Source: Phylloscopus collybita (lineage: Eukaryota > Chordata > Aves > Passeriformes > Phylloscopidae). From it: a stretch of 64,000 nt of DNA. Of this stretch, positions 58,360 to 64,000 are shown piece by piece (the first letter of the stretch is position 1; the number at the start of each line of letters is the position of its first letter). A program made the position numbers and the translations under genes. The notes below the pieces were generated by a model, which was given only the letters and a program-made list of their open reading frames with translations, did no database searches and was not told where the DNA came from. The DNA lies in contig JAJNNQ010000026.1 of the NCBI GenBank assembly GCA_027886175.1, forward strand, positions 13,883,501 to 13,947,500. The letters are read 5' to 3'.

Positions 58360-61300
58360 CGGCTGGTTTGTATCACCAAGAGGATGCAAAGCATCCCAAG
58401 CATGCTGGTGACTGTGGCCTGTTGATTCCATCATATTTCTCTGTACCTGGGGGAGATCATTGTTCTTCAGACCGGAACGCTTTTTGTGATCTCGAGTCCT
58501 TTTTGATTGCAAACATAGGAGCCAGTACAGGAAAAGCATCTTTAAGCCAAGTTATCCCACTCATCCAGCTGTTAAAAAATACCCAGAGGAAATGAGGGGA
58601 AACCCAGACTTTAGGGAAGCCTGAACCTTTGTATTAGAGATGGATTAATAATTGATTCACTGTCCCCTTTTGGCCAGTTTTGTGTTAACCTTCGTTTGTT
58701 TTTTGACCCTAGGGCTATAGTGCTCCTAGGCCTAACCAGTCTAGATAAGCCTCTGATCTTTGAAAAAGGGACCTTATCCTGACTGTCCCATTCTACTTTT
58801 TGATATTCACAGATGTCGGATCAACATCTTCTCAGAAGAAAATTATTTGGAAGGTGCATGAAGCAACTTGCTCTGGTATTTTAGGAGATCAGCTTTAAAT
58901 TGTATGATAAGCTTATATCAAATAAGTTATGAAGGAAAGAATGAATGTCCTTCCTCAAATCAACTGAATGAATATTTTGCTGTAATCACCTGGCACTCTC
59001 TCCTTGTGTCCACAGGGTGAGTAACAAAAATCCTGTTTAAACCTCTCCATTGTTCAAGGAGACTGTTTTACAAGGAAAACCAAGAACATTCTGAATTGCA
59101 TTAAACTCTTGACAATTGCTTTCTGGCTGCACATGAGTTAAATATGCTCCCAGATCTTATATTTGAGCAGTCATGCTTTTGATCGTATTTGCTTGATCTC
59201 ATTCCTGTAAGATCCATAACGAGGAGAAAAGCTGTAATGACTGGCTCCAGCTAAGCAATATTTTTCTGGAAAAGTCTGAATCTTTGCTGCTTGAGGCTTA
59301 GGTCTTGGGGATGCCTGAAGTGCATGGCAATGGAGGGAGGGCATAACAGCACCAGGGCTCAGAAGGAAGACTAGCAAGGACTAGACCAGTGTTAAGGCCT
59401 GTCATACTACAATGCTGTTTTCGCTGACCAAGTCACATATTTTCAAGGAAATACTCTAGGTAAGATCTGGAAGGCCCTGTTCCCTTCCTTGGTGGCAGCT
59501 AAGACTTCTCTACTATCCTCCCTTTTTCCCAGATCACAATCCTGAATTGTGGGTTTCCTTGCTGAGATATGGAAGATGAGTCTCTCCAACTATCCTACTC
59601 AAAACAAAAACACATTTGGAAAAAGGATTCAGGATGCTACAGTCCAATACAGAACACTTTGGCTCAGGCCATGAGGCAGTTCTCTGGTATAAATTTGTAA
59701 AAATATAGATATAAAGCTCCTGTCAGAGAAATGATGACCTTACCAGGAAAACAAAAGAGACCTTAGCCCAGTTGGGGAGAAAGATTCAGTTTGTTTGATG
59801 TTTTGGTGTCATCCTGACAACCACCAAGGCAATAATTAAATCATTAGTGCTACAGCTCTTTTGCATTAGTTTACCCTGCAGCAATGTACTGCCCCCAGTG
59901 TACTTGTTATGTTGAGTTTACTGTGTGTCCTGGTGCAACCAATTGTTATGGATGTTTGGAGTGTTTACCTCAAACCACTGGAAAAAATTGAGTAGTTTAC
60001 CATAATAAAGGGGTAGCGATGATTTCACTACTGTCTGTGTTTTAACAGTTGTCAAACATAATTATTAAAGGAAAACAATTGCTGATGCTGATCTCTCTGG
60101 ACTTCTGCTCGACCCTGGTTCACGAACATATGGAAAAAGTAAGACATTTCTGAAAAAAAAAAATAAAATAGTAAATTTTATAAATATCACTTGCTGGGAA
60201 AAGAAATCACCCTTGCTTGTCCAGCTGAATCAAACCCAGGCTCAACCACACAGCAGTAGCTGGCCTCTGTTCTTGTCCAGGAGATGCTCACATGTTTCAC
60301 CAGAGCCCCTGTGGACAGAGTTTCCCACCGGCTGCCTGCCCAAGGCTCCCCTCCAATTGCAGCAACTCTCCCTGTGGAGCCTGCACTGGGGGAGCCGGGT
60401 AGAACTCAGGCCACATGAATGTAGCCCCGAGGCAATCAATAAAGGGCTATGTTACTTGGATCTCCACATCCAAAAGAGTTAATTGTGAGCAGCTTCATTG
60501 AAGTAGGCAGGGTGTTTTACTATGGAAAGGTACCCTGGGATATGTACTGAACTCTGAGCACGGAAGGGTTGTGCTCCCCTAACTGAGAGCAGATTTGCTG
60601 TTCTGCTTGGAAAAAATCAACAGCAGAAGCAATAAACAAATGGAGCTATTATCTTTAAAATAAAGGAAGGATTTCCAGTTGGCTGGTTTTCCCTTATAAA
60701 ACTATTTATGGTGCACATTTTTGTATATGGATAAGAATATTAACATGCAAATAAATCAGTTCTCTGAAAAACGGTGGAAAAAAAACTTTGCTAAAAATGC
60801 TATCGTAAGTATTATTTCTCCTTTATGTGGAAAAGACAACAAAAACATGGGATGGAAAGTGGTGGAGAAGGTGGACACTCTAAAGAAATTAAGTAGTTAT
60901 ATATACTTCAATTCTGTCTCAATATACAGCTCTCTGGTAATATGAAATCTGTATATCATGATATTTTTCCAAATATCCTGTACTAAGACTCTTAATCCTA
61001 TTTTCAGCTGTGAGAGTCCAGATCTGGTTTTGGACTTGCTTGAGGCAATAAAACCTCTATGGCTTTAGGTTTTATTTTGCCCTTGCTATAGCCCTCCAAA
61101 TCTGTACTGGTAAATGTTGCCCTCACTTTTGGGGGGTACCTGATCCAAAGACTCTACTAGAAGGAAGCTGAAGGCCACCTCATCCTTGGGGTCGCTCTGC
61201 TGTTGATGAGAAATCAGCTGAAAACAAGTGGGAGCCAGTTACAATCTCATTTTCAAATTATATCTTCAAATTTCCAGGGTTTTTTCCAGCAAATAGGTTT

Positions 61301-62005
61301 CAGGAAAAAATCAGGGAAGAGAGTGAAACCCTTTACCAGTGAGAAGATGGATGGTGTAAATAAGGTCATGGTGCCTTTGTTATCTGGAGCTCTCCCCAGT
61401 ATATCTGAATGTGCCTGGTGACACACTCCTCAAAGCTCTCTATCCTTCTCACCCTGCTTGGAGCTCCTAATTTTGTTTCTTTGTTTTAAGGCAGTTAATT
61501 TCAGCCTCACTTCTTAGCTGTACTAACAGCTGCTTCTGTGGCATCTTCAAATGTCGTAAAATCTTGAAGCTCTGGGAAAGAAAAAAATGTGCCTTTTTCT
61601 GCCCCTACTTTACATCAGCCTTAGGCTAGCCACCTTTGTGCTAGATGTGACTTTACCTGCTGGTGCTTTTTGACAGATCGGCATTTTGCATTGCTGGCTT
61701 GGCTGTCCTCATTAGCCCTGTAAGTGGTTAGGAATATTAGCATACAGATAAATATCCATTTAACTCGCCTTGAATTCCCTTCAGTGTTTGCCAGAGAAAA
61801 TTAATCAAAGCTCTTCCTTCCATGTCTCTCTGGCTGGACATGTATGCAGTTCTTCTGTCATTCTCACTTCTTGCTTCCTTTTGCTTTCTATCTTGTCTTG
61901 CAAATGATATTTTGATTAAGTTGCTGAGCTCTGGAATGCATAATTTTTATTTGCACATATATCTGGACATGTGCTCTGGACATCCATCTGTTTTATTGTA
62001 TCCTT
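58360..62005. other. Noncoding DNA, no recognised element
   Basis: Mostly AT-rich. A GC-richer segment at 60205-60440 ends at AATAAA (60438-60443), but no LTR boundaries or primer-binding site could be found. Nothing else supported. Confidence 0.55.
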
Positions 62006-62515
62006 CATAGAATCACAGAACAGCTGAGTTTGGAAGGGACCTCTAGAGATGATCTAGTCTAGCCTTCCTGCTCAGAGAAGTGTCAAGAAAAGCAGCTTGA
62101 TCCAGGGCCATGTCTGTCAGTATTTAAGTATCTCCAAGAATGGAGGCTCTAAAACATGTCTAGATAACTGGTCAAACCAGCGTTTGACCTCCTCCATTAA
62201 AAAAAAATCCTTATGTTAAATGGAATGACCTATATTTTAATTTGTACTTGTTGTCTCTTGTTCTGTCACTGGATATGACAAAGCAGAGCCTGGTTTCCTG
62301 CTCTTTACTCCCACAGGTCAGATGTTTACATACATTGATCAGATTCCCCTGAGCCTTCTCATCTCCAGGCTTAACAGCCTCAGCTCTCTCAGCCTCTCCT
62401 TCTATGTCAGGTCTTTCAATCCCTTATTCACCCTTGTGCCCCACCACCACATTTGCTTCAGTTCTTTCTTGAAATAAGGAGGCTAGGATTGGATCCAGCA
62501 CATCATATATAGCCT
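62006..62515 (-). mobile_element. CR1 LINE 3' end, about 510 bp
   Basis: In antisense it begins with two degenerate terminal octamers (CATAGAATCACAGAAC, 62006-62021). The CR1 3' UTR signature TTTGGAAGGGACCTCTAGAG and GATCTAGTCTAGCC follows, and then the segment recognisable by CCCCTGAGCCTTCTCATCTC, CAGGCTTAACAGCC and CAGCTCTCTCAGCCTCTCC. It ends in diverged AGGATTGGATCCAGCACATC. It is 5'-truncated, as most CR1 copies are. No intact coding sequence remains. Confidence 0.93.
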
Positions 62516-64000
62516 TAATTTCAGATTATCTTAACACTTTATTTGAACAGTTGGATACTGTTCCAGAGACGTACATAAATAATTACTGGACATGGATTCT
62601 TAAATATCAGAAAAGATTCATTAGCAGACAACGTTGCCAGTTGATGAGCTAAACATAAAACAAGAAACCCTTTGGAGGGGTATTCCAAAGTCATCATATA
62701 AACCACAGGCTGGTTTACTGCCTTGATTATTCATGTATGGAAGCCACAATGCCATTATAGAAAATACAAATGCTTTTACATCAAAGATCCAAGCACAATG
62801 CAAGTGTTTGTTCCGAGTCCCAAGTGGTAAATAACTGGAGGTTTAAACCTACACACCACATTCCCATGTGAGTCTGTTCAACTTCAGCCCCTCCCTAAAT
62901 GAAGCTAGTAGCAAAGTTCTCTTCCATATACTGTGGGGTTTGTCAAAAAAAGGATTGGAAAAACCAAGCTCTGCCCTACGAGGACAATAACTGCTAGGAC
63001 AGTGATCAAGAAGATAACGTGGCAGATGACTGAAAGGAAAAGAGCAATTATGGAGCTAAATTAAACTCAGAGGAGAAGGAGCCTCCCCTGTTGTCCTCTC
63101 CTATAGGCTTAGATATGTAAAACTGAAAGAAAGGTTCCTACCAGATATGGAGATAATGAATTACCAGCTCCGCTAGCTGACATGATAGCCTTTACAATAA
63201 AGTACACCTCTTACAGAGCAGAGACCTCTTCCTACAAGAGGCCCAAGATTCAGCAGCTCAGCCCACAGTCTCTTAAATGAACTTCCCAAATCCCAGCATT
63301 TGCCTGGGGTTGGTATGTTTGTAAACAAGGAAATAAGCAATACTTCATGCTCCCTTCCCAGGCCCCAGGAGCTCTGGTACATAACCTTCCATTGCTGTCA
63401 CCCAAATATTTGTGTGACTGAATTTTATTGCCTGAAACATTTATGGCATTGCTGTGCTTTAGCATGAAAATGTAATGCATGTCAGATATTTTCCCCTTCC
63501 TACATATTCTGTGGACCCTTACTGGCAACTGGTCCCTCTTCAACTTTTAAGGAAAAGGAGATTTTGCAGTCTTCTGTTTGTTCCGTTTGTTCATTGTCCA
63601 AATGTGCTTGAAGAACTCCACTACTTTGACTGAGTGCCAAACGTGATAACGAATCTTTGGCCTTCAAAGATCACACACTTTGGAGATTCTGCAGCAACAA
63701 GCCCCTCTGAGCCCCTCATCCTCTTGCAGACTAATGATAAAAGTTTCACGGGCACAGACATCGCATACTGATGTTGGCACTTGCTAGTGACTAAAGAATA
63801 AAAGACATGCAATGCAGTTGCCTTGATATCCTGTATTCTGACCAGATTTAGCTCATCTTCCTGCCCAATTTCCTTTGTCTTGTTTGTAGTTCTTTTTCTC
63901 CTTAATTGCTGCTCTAGCCTGTCTTTATAAATTGCATTCCCGCATGTTTACTCGTCAGGGGCACACAGTCACCATGTGACAGGACGTGTGTGCTCAAAAC
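62516..64000. other. Noncoding DNA, right edge
   Basis: No repeat family recognised. Minus frames of up to 97 codons (63250-63543) show no family resemblance. No acceptor- or donor-bounded exon could be argued. Confidence 0.6.

Noticed and set aside
58179..58595. 138-codon plus frame
   Set aside because: It spans a 35-bp tandem duplication whose period is out of phase, and there is no family resemblance.
60205..60490. GC-richer segment ending in AATAAA, suggestive of a solo LTR
   Set aside because: No TG/CA termini, target duplication, promoter or primer-binding site could be identified.
1..64000. CRISPR arrays, bacterial operons, tRNA or rRNA genes, endogenous retrovirus
   Set aside because: No regularly spaced repeats, no ribosome-binding-site-led gene strings, no complete A-box/B-box cloverleaf, and no LTR pair or retroviral protein remnant were found on reading both strands.

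Overview
The window looks like vertebrate, most likely avian, nuclear DNA. It is AT-rich and has no bacterial-style gene packing. It carries CR1 LINE fragments with the CR1 3'-terminal octamer motif (62.0-62.5 kb minus, 39.4-40.4 kb plus, short pieces at 5.8 and 14.9 kb minus). It also has scattered old MIR/CORE-SINE-like relics and many short microsatellites and homopolymer runs. CR1-dominated DNA with little other interspersed repeat is typical of birds. Crocodilians and turtles also carry CR1, so the class is inferred and no species can be named.

I found no complete protein-coding gene, rRNA, tRNA, CRISPR array or operon. The longest open frame is about 160 codons. Roughly 6,000 stop-to-stop intervals over six frames, with a 3/64 stop frequency, predict one or a few frames of that length by chance in 64 kb. 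None of the long frames shows a protein family I recognise. The window is best read as intergenic desert or the inside of a very large intron.

Layout: 0-0.7 kb holds a splice-acceptor-like tract followed by a 33-codon frame and a distant AATAAA, a weak candidate for a terminal exon. 0.7-12.7 kb is ordinary noncoding DNA with a GGCTGTAG minisatellite, a CR1 scrap, a 114-bp foldback at 7.73 kb, an (AT)12 run and a MIR-like relic. 12.73-13.06 kb is a CpG-dense patch. 13-24 kb holds MIR-like and CR1 scraps and small hairpins. 24.4 kb has a 44-A run. 28.0-29.1 kb is GC-richer with coding-like but broken frames. 31.4-31.95 kb combines a MIR-like relic, a T-rich run and a purine-rich block. 38.7-40.6 kb holds a perfect 12-bp hairpin, a second CpG-dense patch, and the largest mobile element, a 1-kb CR1 piece with a broken reverse transcriptase frame. 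41.7-43.9 kb has three MIR/L2-like relics close together. 44.0-44.4 kb has an acceptor-like tract, an open frame and a 36-bp duplication. 45-62 kb is mostly featureless apart from low-complexity runs, a GC-richer block at 53.8-54.5 kb and a small duplication at 58.3 kb. 62.0-62.5 kb is a CR1 3' end.

No previously undescribed system is supported. The items most worth checking are the left-edge candidate exon, the two CpG-dense patches, the foldback at 7.73 kb and the MIR cluster at 41.7-43.9 kb. All repeat family calls are by eye against remembered consensus motifs, not by alignment.
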